From assembly GCA_010645155.1 (NCBI GenBank), contig CM021318.1, positions 1,022,158-1,086,157 on the forward strand: a stretch of DNA of 64,000 bases, in the 5' to 3' direction. Position 1 is the first letter of the stretch. Each line of letters starts with the position of its first letter. This document shows positions 48,501 through 60,100 of this stretch, one piece after another. The stretch is from Tigriopus japonicus (Eukaryota; Arthropoda; Copepoda; Harpacticoida; Harpacticidae). Below the pieces are notes generated by a model that was not told the DNA's origin, did no database searches, and saw nothing but the letters and a program-made list of their open reading frames with translations. Position numbers and translations under genes: made by a program.

Positions 48501-49162
48501 GTGTAGCAACATGGTTTCTCCAGTACTGATATATCATGCTCTCTACAGAGTATCCGCAACTATAAATTCTTATTTTTGATCATTTTTCCCCCGTCTGAGA
48601 CCCATTTTAAGTTTTTTTCCAACCATGTTTCAACAAAAAAAAACCCATCCCCACACCTGTCTTACCTGCGTTATCCGTCACATTGGGATCAATCCCAAGG
48701 TGTAAAAGCTTCTTGCATTGCATCAGGTTCCCTTTGATAGCTCCTCTGTGTAGTTGTGTTTCACCCTTGCCATTCCTGCGATACAATCGTCTTTGGATCC
48801 TGTCCTCCAATGGAGTCTTTGGACTGGATTCGGCTGTTCCCGGAGATATCGACAAAGGACTCGAACCTTGCACGGGTGTCCCAATCTGATTGGCGGGTAC
48901 CGGCGAATTGATACTATTCGCATTATTCACTACTTGAAGAGGCGTTCGAGATGGTGAAGTTTGTTGAAGGCCATCTGAAATTATTGGTTTACATGAAAGT
49001 CCCTTGTTTAATCTAGCCGGTTCAAAACCTAACGTCACATGTACACTAGCAATTAATAAAGAAGCTTCTTCATGAATTACCATTCAATGAACCCCCTGTG
49101 GACCTTTCCATTTGCTTTATCAAGGCCAATTGTTGGCGTTCAGACATGGGGGTGCGGTCCAT
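42585..49162 (-). CDS. ANKRD12: Ankyrin repeat domain protein of the ANKRD11/ANKRD12 family
   Basis: There are six exons: 49081-49162, 48666-48974, 46320-46471, 44814-44957, 42838-44619 and 42585-42770. All are GT-AG and phases close, giving 884 residues. Vertebrate ANKRD11/12 are nuclear co-regulators that bind p160 coactivators and histone deacetylases. Three to four ankyrin repeats occupy about 98-229 (ETQLHRGAIKGN, TPLHEACNRGNEAIVRLLL, SPLHDAARNGHIAVVKLLVS). A long disordered middle (230-650) is rich in S/N/G/E/K with basic patches. The conserved family C-terminal domain runs from about 656 to 884: IEKYLNIRKAIEQRRK, EILRTHGRAARALANQ, RLFLSWCQDVDDKWEKIK and, from the last small exon, NEAESLNAVQ with VIPMVHVSDDFDL. 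It is less than half the length of the vertebrate proteins, mainly through a shorter middle. Subtype 11 versus 12 cannot be separated. Confidence 0.87.
48010..48185. repeat. Degenerate tandem array of ggtcac-type units in an ankyrin-gene intron
   Basis: Short units of about 12-17 bp built on aaaacggtcac or aaaggtcac recur at least ten times, including aggtcacaaac, cggtcacggtaaaa, aagtcacacgtcacacggttaaaacg. The period varies. The array ends where a family B fold-back arm begins. Confidence 0.6.
48190..48425. repeat. Single arm of fold-back family B in an ankyrin-gene intron
   Basis: The stretch follows 330-570 in order: caacatttgaggcactt, a aaactaatgtacgg segment, gttgccacatagaatgatactagatgacgcacttt, then cagtgcac. 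The other arm is absent. Confidence 0.5.
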
Positions 49163-50037
49163 TATTGCACGTTTTTTACTTCTCTTCCACAACCATCAAT
49201 AATTGGCCAATGCTCCAATCTGGCATGCTCTCTTAGATCCTTGATTCCCGACGTCTAGGACGTTCCATGTAAACAATCCAGTTTTCACTTTGCTCACGTT
49301 TGTGTCTCACAACAAAATCAACCAGTTTAGCACATACTAATCAAGGAATCAATCTTAGGGAAGAAACGCCCAAGGACAGAAAGGGGTAGGTGGAACGTCG
49401 TGGTGTTTGATAGCTGAACTGTTGTATTCTCTCCCGCCAAAGCTTACTTGCTCTCACACTCCTGCTGTTGGCTCACGTTGGATATCTCTCGGAGAGGTTG
49501 CACGCGCCTTTCCGCCAATCGCGTTTCTTGGAGCTCCAAATGCTGCCAAACCTACCATAAATGGGGTGCCATTTTGGCCCTCAGAGATGAGGGATAAAGA
49601 AATGAGTTTTAAGTTATCGTTTCCATGGAACACAAGTCTGGACATACTACTTAGTTTTGGGCAAGATCCGATATGTTCGGATTGATTGGGCCTAGATCAT
49701 TTTTGATCTACCTATGTTAGTGGCTCTGAAATGATGATGAGTCTTAGATGTTCAGTTTCTTCCAAATTTAGTCACCTTGAGAACTGAATGTCTCTAGAGA
49801 GCTCTCCTGTTCTCGGAACTTATTGAAGTGGACATATGCCGCTAATGAGGGCATTTAGAAAGGATAACCTAGAGCCCCGAGATACTACAATTGTTAGATT
49901 ATCCCATAGTACGTTAGCAGGAGCCTTGATCAACATTAACTTCGAAGAGAAATTCAGCTAGATCTTGACAAGCTCCTTTCTGTGGTACCAGGACGCAAAC
50001 ACATAGTAATAATTGCTTTATTCTGCGCTTTATATCT
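49163..50037. other. Upstream region of the ankyrin gene; no other gene
   Basis: It contains the probable promoter and 5' UTR of the ankyrin gene and the 3' end of the S18B gene, with a minus-strand AATAAA at 50017-50022. The overlapping open frames at 49407-49685 are not supported as genes. Confidence 0.5.
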
Positions 50038-50661
50038 TTAGAGGTTATCTTGCTTTTTAGGTATGTACTTGTCGTAATCGTAAGACACAAATGGGTAATC
50101 GATTTTAAGTAAACCCTTGTTTTTAGCCTTTTGTAACTCCACTCGAATTTTCATCCATTGGTGTTGGCACACGCCCGTTTTCTTTGACGTAAGGATCTCT
50201 CCACTGTAGTCGGACACAAATTGATTGAGCAGCTTTAAATTTCTGTGATCCACGACCAGGTATTCGTCTCGACAAATTGGACACGGATTACCATTGGCAA
50301 TCTTGCCTCCTCGGATGCAATTCTTCCTTGTTGGTTTGTAGGTTCGACCTTTAGCATAATTTCTTCGATACAACTCCCAAACTTTGGCATCACCGTAGGT
50401 CTCTTGATAAGCAGCGGATTCCATATATTTCAGGCTGATATCGACGGGAATATCTCTTAAACGAGGGTCTCCCTCTTCCGCAAATCTCATACCCTTCTCG
50501 TTTTGCTCATCGTTTTTGAGAATCTTGGGCGTGGTGGAAAGATTTTGTTTGGTTATTGATGGGAATTGAGGAAGGCGGAACTGACTTTGGTTGCAAGTTG
50601 TCTCTGATGATCTGAGAACTCTCACGATAGAGATGGAACTTCTTCTTAAACAATGCATCAT
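50038..50661 (-). CDS. mRpS18B: Mitochondrial small ribosomal subunit protein S18B (mS40)
   Basis: An intronless 207-residue protein of the small subunit of the mitochondrial ribosome. Residues 1-45 are rich in R/S/T/Q with almost no acidic residues, fitting a mitochondrial presequence. The S18-like core is clear: RRNYAKGRTYKPTRKNC, then NPCPICRDEYLVVDHRN with a cysteine-rich cluster, then LLNQFVSDYSGEILTSKKTG and VCQHQWMKI, which matches the bS18-type KTGVC block. The C-terminal extension ends in a basic-aromatic stretch. Length is somewhat below vertebrate S18B. The stop is followed at about 16 bp by an AATAAA hexamer (50017-50022). The first two codons are both ATG. Confidence 0.88.
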   Translation of the reverse strand: MMHCLRRSSISIVRVLRSSETTCNQSQFRLPQFPSITKQNLSTTPKILKNDEQNEKGMRFAEEGDPRLRDIPVDISLKYMESAAYQETYGDAKVWELYRRNYAKGRTYKPTRKNCIRGGKIANGNPCPICRDEYLVVDHRNLKLLNQFVSDYSGEILTSKKTGVCQHQWMKIRVELQKAKNKGLLKIDYPFVSYDYDKYIPKKQDNL

Positions 50662-51002
50662 ATTGGAGCAGGAATGGCACTTTAGGTTTTAGGATTTTTT
50701 TGCGTGGAGACTTCTTAAGAAATTAAATGGACTTCATTGGTAAGCATGTGAAAAGACTTGAATGTTTCTAAACAATGTGGCCATCGCTTCAGGGTGTCCA
50801 AAAATGATTTGACTCTGAAACAAGTCACCAACGATCAAAATAAGGAGGGCAAACTCATTCTTTTGCTATCGAATTTATTCAAACAAAATTTATTTCATGC
50901 ATGTCATTTTCATTGACTTACGAAACATGTCACGTAATTCATTTACTCAAATCATGATACAACGACACTGGTTATTGTGTTCAACTCATTGGTATTCTCT
51001 TA
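50662..51002. other. Spacer between S18B and the fatty-acid-binding-like gene
   Basis: It contains the S18B upstream region and the polyadenylation signal of the next gene on the minus strand (50889-50894). No other feature seen. Confidence 0.5.
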
Positions 51003-51939
51003 TTAGACGCGCTTCCAAATTTCATCCAAGACTGCTCCGGACTCTTTGTGAATGACCTTTACAAAGACTCCGTTAGGAGCATAGACCTCATCCATTAGTA
51101 GAGTTCCAATGGTCTCGTTCTTGTAACGAGCAAAAAATCTGTTGTTAGCAATCGGTTGAATCAAAGCCTTGGTTTTGCCCCCGAAATAAGCCATATCCAC
51201 TTCATGCTCAATATTTTCTTCATACGTTCCCTCAAAGTTTAAATGGGGCATTTCTGGACACTCGATAGTGTAGCGCCGACTTTTTGGGTTGTTTTCGATA
51301 GCTTCCAATCCCGTTATGATCTCCACTCCAAGAAACTTTTTTGCGACTTCCTCCGGAAATCCAACCTTAATTGCAAAGTCCACGTCATGTTGGTCCTTAA
51401 CACGCCTGTAAAGACCTGGGGCGTTGCTCATATCCATTGGCTTGCCATCTCGGAACCAGAATTCATCCATTGTTGAGCTAGATCCTGGATGAATGAGTTT
51501 GGTGTGAACTCCATCCGGAGAGAATGCCTCTTCCATGAGCAAGGTTCCCATGATATCGTTTTGATACTTAACATGGAAAGTATTATTTCCGGTTGAAGTG
51601 TGGAGCATCTTTGTCTTGCCACCAAAGAACGCTATATCCCGTTCAATTTCCACACCATCCTCAAAAGTGACTTCGAACTTCATATCAGGCATCTCCTTAC
51701 ATTCGATTATCATGTTCCAACTTTTTGGTTTACTATCAACGGGAGTCAATATGACTGTGATTTTACTGCCCAAATATTGCTGACCGACTTCTTTTGGAAA
51801 TCCTAAAAACGTTGGGATAGGATGTTTTTTTTTGAGTGAATAAAATATTGCGCTCTCACGTACCTGCTTTGGTGGCAAACGCCGCATAATCCACGAATTT
51901 GATTGTGGAAAAGGACCCTGAGACGTGTTCCATGGCCAT
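51003..51939 (-). CDS. Two-domain fatty-acid-binding-protein-like protein
   Basis: Two exons, 51864-51939 and 51003-51802, are joined in phase 1 by a 61-bp GT-AG intron and give 291 residues. The protein consists of two related domains of about 145 residues. Matching blocks are GFPKEVGQQYLG and GFPEEVAKKFLG; IECKEMPDMKFEVTFEDGVEIERDIAFFGGKT split across the first copy against IECPEMPHLNFEGTYEEN and VDMAYFGGKT; GTLLMEEAFSPDGV and GTLLMDEVYAPNGV; MDEFWFR and LDEIWKRV. The alternating strand pattern, length and the final IWKRV resemble the intracellular lipid-binding (FABP) beta-barrel, which normally is a single domain of about 130 residues. There is no signal peptide, so it is probably cytosolic. 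The family call is an inference from pattern; the duplication is directly visible. A TATA box lies about 95 bp upstream. Confidence 0.7.
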
Positions 51940-52032
51940 GGTGAGAGTAATGGAATATATTTTGGGTATTTACTAGTTGTACCTGACTTGCTGGCAAAAC
52001 TTTGACTGTTCAATTTACGATTTCGTGGTCTT

Positions 52033-52040
52033 CTTATATA
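52033..52040 (-). promoter_or_regulatory. TATA box of the fatty-acid-binding-like gene
   Basis: TATATAAG on the minus strand lies about 95 bp before the start codon at 51939. An initiator-like ACAGTC around 52007 sits at the expected spacing of about 30 bp. This suggests a focused promoter for a highly or tissue-specifically expressed gene. Confidence 0.55.
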
Positions 52041-52883
52041 GGATGAATGACCTGACGAAACAAACTAGATCCGTTCTCTGTCACCCTAGCATTGAACTGG
52101 CGCTGGACTAGCCCCCTGTGAACACTCTGAACACTTTTCTTTTCGTTCACAAAAGTACAGGACCATGCTCCTCTTTAGAAGAAGACTAGGATGATACACT
52201 TCAAAATTGTACAATCAAAGTGAAAAAAATTAATGTGGAATATAATTATGGAGCAAAGGCAAAAGAGATTCCTGCTCTAATTGCCAAAGATGAAATAGTG
52301 TCATAAAAAGCATCATTGGTTTAAGAAAGCACAACATCATTTGGGGAGCTTTTGTCAAGTGCTTTAGCCGATAAACTTTTGTAATTACTTGCACTCAATG
52401 AGATTTAGTGATTTATTTGCAATAGTTAAAACGCCAAAGTTTTTTCGTAGGGGCTTTTTAAACAAAATACCTTTGCGACTAGCAATTTGTAACGTTAAAG
52501 CTCGATCCGATTATTAATGTTTCAAATTAGACCTTACAATGGTTATTACCTTCTACAATCGCTTCTAGAGCAACACTACTCATAAAATAATTACTGAGTA
52601 TCATTTTTTGGAACAAGAACGGGATCCAATTTTTATTGCAAATTTGTGACAAGGTTGTTAACGTTACTTGCAGATTTTTTACGGTTGGAAGATCGCTACA
52701 ACCATTTAGTTTATTGAGAAAATGCCGTGAAAATATTCTAAAAGTCCGGAATCAGCTTCTATGGGCAATTTTTCCATTTCGGCTCTTTTTGTAAACAATT
52801 ATGATCACCCTTGTTTAATTTGTAAACAAAGAGAAGAAAATAACATTGGATTGCAAACACCGACGTCGATTTCCATCAAAATC
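52041..52883. other. Divergent promoter region, fatty-acid-binding-like gene and INTS10
   Basis: AT-rich intergenic DNA with no gene of its own. Frame stays open upstream of INTS10 from 52761, but that extension (about 41 residues) is hydrophobic and unlike the family N-terminus. Confidence 0.5.
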
Positions 52884-54896
52884 ATGGTTGTGGCCCCTCG
52901 AGAAAGTGATTCGTCCCATCTCAATGATGTCGACTATCTGGTGGCACGTTCCAAAGAGCTTCGGCACAAAGATCCGGATCGTTCCAAGAGCTGGATGCTT
53001 ACGGCTCAAATGATGTTCCCAAAAAACTTTGCTATTCAATATGAAGCCTATCAGGTGGAAAAGACGGCTGGAAACGCCACGGAGGCGGGCAAATATCTAA
53101 AGCATCTCTTTGAGCATTTCCATGGTGCCGATGGTCCTTCAGAAGCCATCTTATTGGAAGAGATTCACAAATTGGTGACCGGTCTTCAAAACCAGGAAAC
53201 CACTAAGGATGAACCCGACATTTTGGGCCGAATTTTTGATCAACTACCGCAAGATACGCGGAAAAAAATCCTCTTGGAATCGGCTTCCAAGGCTAATGAC
53301 ACCCTTACCTATGCCAAGCAATTCATGTTGGCGTTTAATCGATTTCCCGAGCTCATCCCCAGTTACGGGTCGAACTTTCTGTCGGTTTTGGTTTCCAAAT
53401 GTCCTAAGAAATCAGTGACCGTGGACCCTCTATTGGAGTTACTCGTCAAGGAAGCTTGTCCACGCTTGCTTGGGGTCACTCAATTGAAGATTGAAGTCTC
53501 CATGTTGGACGATATCCTGTTTCACACCATTGATTATCTGTCGCATCAAGTGTTGGCTGCCCGGAATAATGCCAAGGATGTCGCATCATCGGGTTCTCAA
53601 TCCGAAATTTGGCTGATTGTTTTTGGCTTCCTCGAAGAAATTGGGCAACGGATGGGTTGGTCACTTACGGAAGACCTCAATGAAGTGCTTCCAGAAGTTC
53701 TTTGGCAGAGAATCCATTCATTCAGCCAACAAAACGTGACCAAACAAGATCCAGAAGCGCAGAATCAATTGTTCTTCCTGGCGACAATTTTGTTCCTTCG
53801 ATCCTTGTCGGAATTCAACACCGATTCTTGGGAACAAACCCTAGAGCCTCCGATCTTGGTGGAAGCCTTTATCGCTCATCAATCGGAAGAAACGAAACCC
53901 AAGAACCATCCTAAACGACGTCGAACCACCGAAGATGAGCGTCGTTACCCATTAGTGACCCATGGAGACCGTTGCGTAGCCAATGGAGAACATCCTAGTG
54001 GTATGGTGGCATCGTTTCTCCGGGCATATCGCTACTACGATCTCATCCATTCTGAACCAGCTTTAAACGCCATGTTCCAACAATTGAAGGGCATCACTCA
54101 GACGCTTTCTTCGTTTTGTGTGGATGTAGCTCAATATCAAGGTCGGTTTAGAGATGCCTTGAGCATTCTCCGATCCCAGCCCACGCCTCAAGTTCCGGCA
54201 AAAGTGTGCCGAAGCCATATCAAGATGGCTACGGTTCAGTTCTGTTTGGGAGAATTTCACTCCACGGCCGATCATCTGATTGAAGCTGTGGCCAATTTAC
54301 CTCCTGTGATCAGTGAGAGTGACAAGCCCAATTTGCCCTCGATTCTTGTTGGATCAGCGTTAAAACAACCGTCTGCGGTCAAGTCTAGACACGTGCATTT
54401 TTTGCCATTTACACGCCATCATATCTTGGCGTTTTGTGCTCGAATACTGATTTATATCCTTAAAGATCGAGCCCTCCAACCCACGTCGTCAAACAACGAT
54501 GTTACTTTGGGCCATGTTCTGGTATTGCTCCAGTACATCTTTCCGGAGGAGAAGGATCTCATGCTCATGATGATCCACAAGATCAAGCAAAAAGATTCCT
54601 TCAGTTATCCCTTATTTTCTTCGTACATTGTCCAAATCGAGCTGTTGGAGGAATTTGCTCATCTTTTACGCGATCCAAGTTGTAAAGTGGCGCTAGATCT
54701 GAGTCCTTCGAGTACGCTTCAATCTGGGAGTCAGAGTCAGAGAAGAGTTGGAACACGAGGAGCCAATCGAGGAGAGAAGGAAGAGGTGCGCATGGCCATT
54801 GTGAAGCAAGTGGCTAAGAGTCAAGAGCCCTTGGATGAACTACTAATCAGCTTTTTTGAAGAGAACCATGACTCCATTTTAGAATGTCTTCATTAA
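52884..54896 (+). CDS. IntS10: Integrator complex subunit 10
   Basis: An intronless 670-residue protein, close to the roughly 710 of vertebrate INTS10. INTS10 belongs to the nuclear Integrator complex, which cleaves nascent snRNA and other RNA polymerase II transcripts; it works in the INTS10-13-14(-15) arm. The N-terminus matches the family: VDYLVARSKELRHKDPDRSKSW, LTAQMMFPKNFAIQYEAYQVEK and AGKYLKHLFEHF. The rest is alpha-helical repeat-like, with a charged linker KPKNHPKRRRTTEDERR at about 350 and the block LGEFHSTADHLIEAVANLPP further on. The ATG at 52884 was chosen because it lies just before the conserved N-terminus; an in-frame ATG at 52761 would add 41 residues of unlikely sequence. 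The stop codon overlaps an AATAAA hexamer. Confidence 0.85.
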   Translation: MVVAPRESDSSHLNDVDYLVARSKELRHKDPDRSKSWMLTAQMMFPKNFAIQYEAYQVEKTAGNATEAGKYLKHLFEHFHGADGPSEAILLEEIHKLVTGLQNQETTKDEPDILGRIFDQLPQDTRKKILLESASKANDTLTYAKQFMLAFNRFPELIPSYGSNFLSVLVSKCPKKSVTVDPLLELLVKEACPRLLGVTQLKIEVSMLDDILFHTIDYLSHQVLAARNNAKDVASSGSQSEIWLIVFGFLEEIGQRMGWSLTEDLNEVLPEVLWQRIHSFSQQNVTKQDPEAQNQLFFLATILFLRSLSEFNTDSWEQTLEPPILVEAFIAHQSEETKPKNHPKRRRTTEDERRYPLVTHGDRCVANGEHPSGMVASFLRAYRYYDLIHSEPALNAMFQQLKGITQTLSSFCVDVAQYQGRFRDALSILRSQPTPQVPAKVCRSHIKMATVQFCLGEFHSTADHLIEAVANLPPVISESDKPNLPSILVGSALKQPSAVKSRHVHFLPFTRHHILAFCARILIYILKDRALQPTSSNNDVTLGHVLVLLQYIFPEEKDLMLMMIHKIKQKDSFSYPLFSSYIVQIELLEEFAHLLRDPSCKVALDLSPSSTLQSGSQSQRRVGTRGANRGEKEEVRMAIVKQVAKSQEPLDELLISFFEENHDSILECLH

Positions 54897-54900
54897 TAAA
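54895..54900 (+). promoter_or_regulatory. Polyadenylation signal overlapping the INTS10 stop codon
   Basis: The stop TAA (54894-54896) shares two bases with AATAAA (54895-54900). If used, the 3' UTR would be only about 20 nt. Confidence 0.5.
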
Positions 54901-57192
54901 CAGTATGTTTTTCTGAGTTAAATTTTTATTTTTGAGCTAGCAATGTGTCTCAAAAAAAAAAACAAATTTGTTTCAAAGTTATTATTAGTGCCCGGAAAAA
55001 TATTTGCAAAAATGACAAAATAACTAATATATATTTTCTTCAAAAGCCCCCCATTTTTTTTGGAAAAAAGCCGGATGTGTAAGAAATATGTTTTTGATAA
55101 GGCCATTAGTTGGTATTTGTGTCTGTGTGCACCGATTTTCCAAATTTGTTCCTGGTGAATATGATGGATTTGGCCGTTTTTAGAGGCAAACTTGACATGC
55201 AATTGATTAATCAATGCAATTTTCAATTTGTCTCAATATATGCCGCAGTTTTTTTCGTATACGACAGTAGTTTTGGTTTTGAATGCCTAATCTTTGTACA
55301 TATGTCATTTTGTAGAGTTTTTTGTAAGTTTGGGTTCATTTTGGGTAAGCTATTGAGCATTGGTCATTCATTTATTTTCCTCAATTTTGCCCAAAATATT
55401 TTTTTTTTGGCAAGAATAATTGAGAAAATATTGTTTTTTTCCTTGTAACAGGCAAAAAAAATTTAAAAAATCGGGGAAAATTGGGGAAATATTTTAAAAT
55501 TAATTTATATTTTTAAAAAACTATTTCCGGGCTCTAGTGGTTATCCTTTTACGAGAAATCATGGACAACGAAAGCGCTTTAATCGAAATGTTACCTTTGC
55601 GATTAGTTTGCTATTATTGACGCATCAAAGAAATATAATGAAAGTATTCTTTTTCAAATTCATTTTCATGTGCAAGTGTCTAATGTACAAGACAATAAAG
55701 ATCAACATAATACACAGTACATGTACATAATAAAGTTATGAGAAGAAAATAGGCGCGGTCAAGGTCCCAGATATGTGTTTGGTTGCCAGATCTAGCCAAT
55801 CCAGGCACTTCCATAAAAAGCCATGTAATACGATACGTACCATGGACATTTTTCAATTACCGCAGATAAATTTTGTATTCACGAGTTCAAAAACAATTGT
55901 AGTGGTAATAATAATACTTAAAAAAATGAAGTCAAAGGAAAATAAGTGTTAAATGAAAGGGGAATTTTTTCGAAGGTTATGTAACAATCATGGCTAACTA
56001 AGCCATGTAGAACATAAGAGAGACACATGTTCCTGTGAGATCCGCAACCTCTCCTACGCAACTTCCTTTTGAGACAGCGTGATAAATTTTCTAGTTCCCA
56101 AAAGCCCATTTCCCTGTTTGATTACACCAGAACTTATTTCCGCTTAAAAGAAGATTTTCGTGTCAAATAATAGATGAGAAATAATACTTTAAATTAGAAA
56201 CAAGAGAAATATCTTAGATAAGGATGACTGTTCTTGCTCTGTATCTGATGGCTTTGTAATTCGATTTAAAAGAAGCGGCCGAAGGAGATGATAGCATATT
56301 TCCGCCACTTTTTCGCCGTTCATCCACTCCAACTCATCCATTCTATTTTGATGCGGAGCCAAGCAACCTCAGGGTTGCCAAACTCAAAAGTTGACCATAG
56401 TAGTGGAATTTCACCATTTTGTGTAATTTTTCTCTCTCTTTGGCAACTATAAACCTTTTACATGGCTGTAGAAAGGCAAGGTTGCTTAATATTGGGAATG
56501 AGATGTGCGGAGTGGTGTTCATCAAGTCAAAATTATAACAAAAACTATATATTTTTTGTCTTACTAGATGTAAACAACAAGACATCAATTGAATTTTGCG
56601 TTACAACAAAACTTAAATAAAGTGAGGTAAGAATATCCAATGAATAAGAATATGAGGTTAAGTATTTTATCTCGGTGAATACTCCACCGTTCTGAAGAAG
56701 GGTCCAGTTTGAGAGGGCATTGGCAACCAGCAACCCTGGAACTATATTTTTAGGGAACCGAACAAGCCTGAAGCCTCTCATCATAAGAAAAAGGGGATCA
56801 GGGACCCACAAGTTGTTGTTCCACCGAAATCTATTAGTCAATCTGGATTAGGTCTTTCCTCATGTAAGTTTTCAACCAAAGCTCAGCATCCTTATGTTTC
56901 AAGATCTCTCATTCAACTCTTTTTCACAGATTCCTTCTTTAGTTCAAAATGGATCATGTCAAGAGCACAACGATAGTTTGCCAATCCATCGAATGCGCTT
57001 CTCTTGTGGTCGTTTTCGCTCAATCCACCTTGTAAATCATGTCGTTTTAACCATTATGGCTTGCTAAAGAGCCAATTTCCCCCCTCCCTGTGGATTTGAC
57101 CCGTGGAAACAGGGAGGGAGGATCCTTATTTTGTACCTTTCTGACCCTTGTTGCTCATTTATACAAGGAGTGTTTACTGTGATAGAAGGAAA
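54901..57192. other. Intergenic between INTS10 and IBTK
   Basis: AT-rich DNA with many homopolymer T and A runs, especially 54930-55520. Open frames here are short, Phe/Ile-rich and typical of AT-rich noncoding sequence. The final few hundred bases should contain the IBTK promoter. No RNA gene or repeat family was recognised. Confidence 0.5.
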
Positions 57193-60100
57193 ATGCCCAA
57201 ATTGTCACGGGTTGAGCCGGATTGCGGCCCCAAAACGCGCTGCACTCTTCATACCAAGTGTCTCATGGCCGTGATAGCCCATTGTCCGGAAGATGAAGCC
57301 TTGTTATTCTTGGCCAGAAGTGGGTTTTGCGGCCAAATGGGTAAAGGTCGGGATGATGTGGGTCGGAATTTGCTTCATGTAGCCAGTTCATTGGGTAAAA
57401 GACAGTTGGTGGATTGGTTGATTCGCTTCAAGGAAGCCCCTATCAATGGGAAAGATGGGGAATCTGGGTATACGGCTTTGCATCGGAGCCTTTTGTTTGG
57501 CCAGATCCATGTGGCTGAGTTGCTCATCGAATTGGGCGCTAACATGAGTTTGGTGGATTATGAGGGCTTCACGCCGGCTGACATTGTGGTCCATGCTCGA
57601 CCCAGAGCATGGGACTTTTCTCCCAAGAATCCTTGCGACGTGTTTCTGTGGGGTTCGAACTCGAACTTTAATTTGGGGATTGGACATCAACAACATCGGG
57701 TTTTGCCCGAGATCTTGGATTCTTTCCGACGACAGAGGATTTTCATTCGAGAGCTCACTTTGCAAAAGTTTCATACCGCGTTCTTAGCGTCGGATGGGCG
57801 GGTTTATATGTGTGGTCATGGGCGTGGTGGACGCTTGGGTTTGGAAAGTGAAGAGGCGCAATTGAACCCGAGACTTGTCAAAGCTCTTTCGCAAGTGGAA
57901 GTGATTCAAGTGGCATTAGGGACCGACCATTCGGTTTTTTTGAATGCCAAAGGAGCTGTTTATACTTGTGGAACCAACGAATATCACCAGTTGGGCCATG
58001 GAACCTCATCGCTCGACAGCAACACGCCTCAATTGGTGAGTGCCAATACGAAAATGGCCAAAGGGAGTAAGTATCCTCCAGCAGTGGGCGTGGCTGCGGC
58101 CCGTTTTCATTCAGTGTTCTGGACGCCATCTTCGTTATTCACGTGGGGTTTAAACGCCGGTCAATTGGGACACTTGAAAGGCGACAAGACCATTCCTTAC
58201 CCCAAATTGGTGACTTCTTTGAACCAAAAAGATTTGAAAATCTCGACAGTGGTGTGCACAGATGGAGCAACCGTGATCTTGACCGAAAGTGGGGAGCTCA
58301 TTGCCCTCCATGAATACCAAACTCGGCGAATCACGGTGCGGCAGTTTAACGTGAGCAAGATTGCTGTGGTCGGAGGTCATCTCGATTTCAAACTTAGTTC
58401 GGAACTTGTGAATGATCAGACATCGAAATTAGTTGAGCGGGGTGGCGAGGATCTCAAGGTGTTCCTTCTTTATAAAACTGGAAAACTTGCCGTTTGGGAC
58501 GAAAGTCGTGGTTCTCAGATGTTTCAGTGTGTGTTCAACGTCAATATCCAGTTGAATATCTCCGATATTGCAGTGAGTCGGAATTCTCTTGTGTTCCTCA
58601 CGAAAGAGGGTCTGGCCTATGAAGGTCAACATGTTCCCAAAAAGGATAAAAGTCCATTATCTAAAGAAGAACGGGCCCAATTGACACCCTTGGGACAGAT
58701 GAGAGACAAAACTTTAGTCTATTTGGTGAAAGTGAAAAGAATCTCTGGATTGCATCGATGTGCAGCCATTTTTTGTGATCCCAAGGGGAAAAACTTTGCC
58801 GTCTTGCAAGCTTTGCCCAATGAAATGTTCACCGAATTCCCGGATATTGAAGCGTCCACTATGAGATCAAACATGGAAACTTTTCTCGAGGAAACCTCTG
58901 ACATGGATCCCTTACATGATATGACATTCAATGTTAAAGGGGTCAAATTTGCCGCCCATAAATTTATTTTGGCGAGTGTAAGCGATCATCTGGCTCGACA
59001 AATGTCCCAATCAGAGGAACTTACTTTAGAAGCTTTGGAGCCATATCACTTTGAACAGATTCTGAAATACGCTTACACAAGATCATGTGACTATCTGGTT
59101 CCTGGATCTTTGAAAATCCAGACAGAAAGTCCACCCGATGTATCGCAAGATGTAAAAGTAGCTGGTAATGGATACATTCCCAAAAATCCAGAGCAAGAAT
59201 CCGCCTTTTCTGTCCATACCAAGAATAAACGAGACAAGAAATCGCCTCCCAAAGACAATGGGCATACACAACAGATAATCTCTAATCCACTCCAAATTTT
59301 TCGCGACATTTGCAAGAATCTTTGCATTCATGGTCTGACCAAAGCATTGGATAACATGAAGTTCGTTCAAGGTGAAATTCATTTTAAGGATCCTTCAAAG
59401 ACTCGACGATCTTGGCCATTGCCGGTGTTTTCTAGAAAAAGCTTTCCTGAATTCCATGATGTCTGCATCAAAACCGATGATGGAAATGAATTATCTGCCC
59501 ACAGATGCATTCTGTCAGCCCGATCGGACTATTTTCGAGGGATGTTCAGCTACAATTGGGTAGAGGCAAAGGAAGGTCAAATTTTAACCCTGCCGGTGTC
59601 CTCAAAAGTGCTGCCCATCATTTTAGAATTTCTGTATCGAGATGAGGCCGCGCCAATCTCTGCTTCTGAAGATCCCGAACTCGTTTGCAATACGTTGGTG
59701 GTGGCAGATCAGCTCTTACTTGGAAGATTGGTCAACTTGTGTGAGAGCCATCTGTGTACCTTGCTCTCGTTAAGGAATGTTGCCGAGATCTTCCAATTTG
59801 CTTTGGATTACAATGCAGTGAACTTGGAGCGAGGAGCCATGCAATTCATTTGCCAAAATCTTTTGAGCGTTTTAGAATCAAGAACGTTGACAGGCATGGT
59901 TTCCATTGAAGGTCTCGAGAAACTGAGTAGTTACTATGTGAAAGACTATCTTGGCATATCAGGACGAAAACTGGCTTTTGAGTCAATTGGACCGACTCCA
60001 AGTGAGGTGAACAAGTTCGCCAGTTCTTGTTCCATGACCATAGAAGATCTATTTGAAGAAGAAAGGGCTTTGAAATCGGGGAAAATTTCTGAAAAACGAC

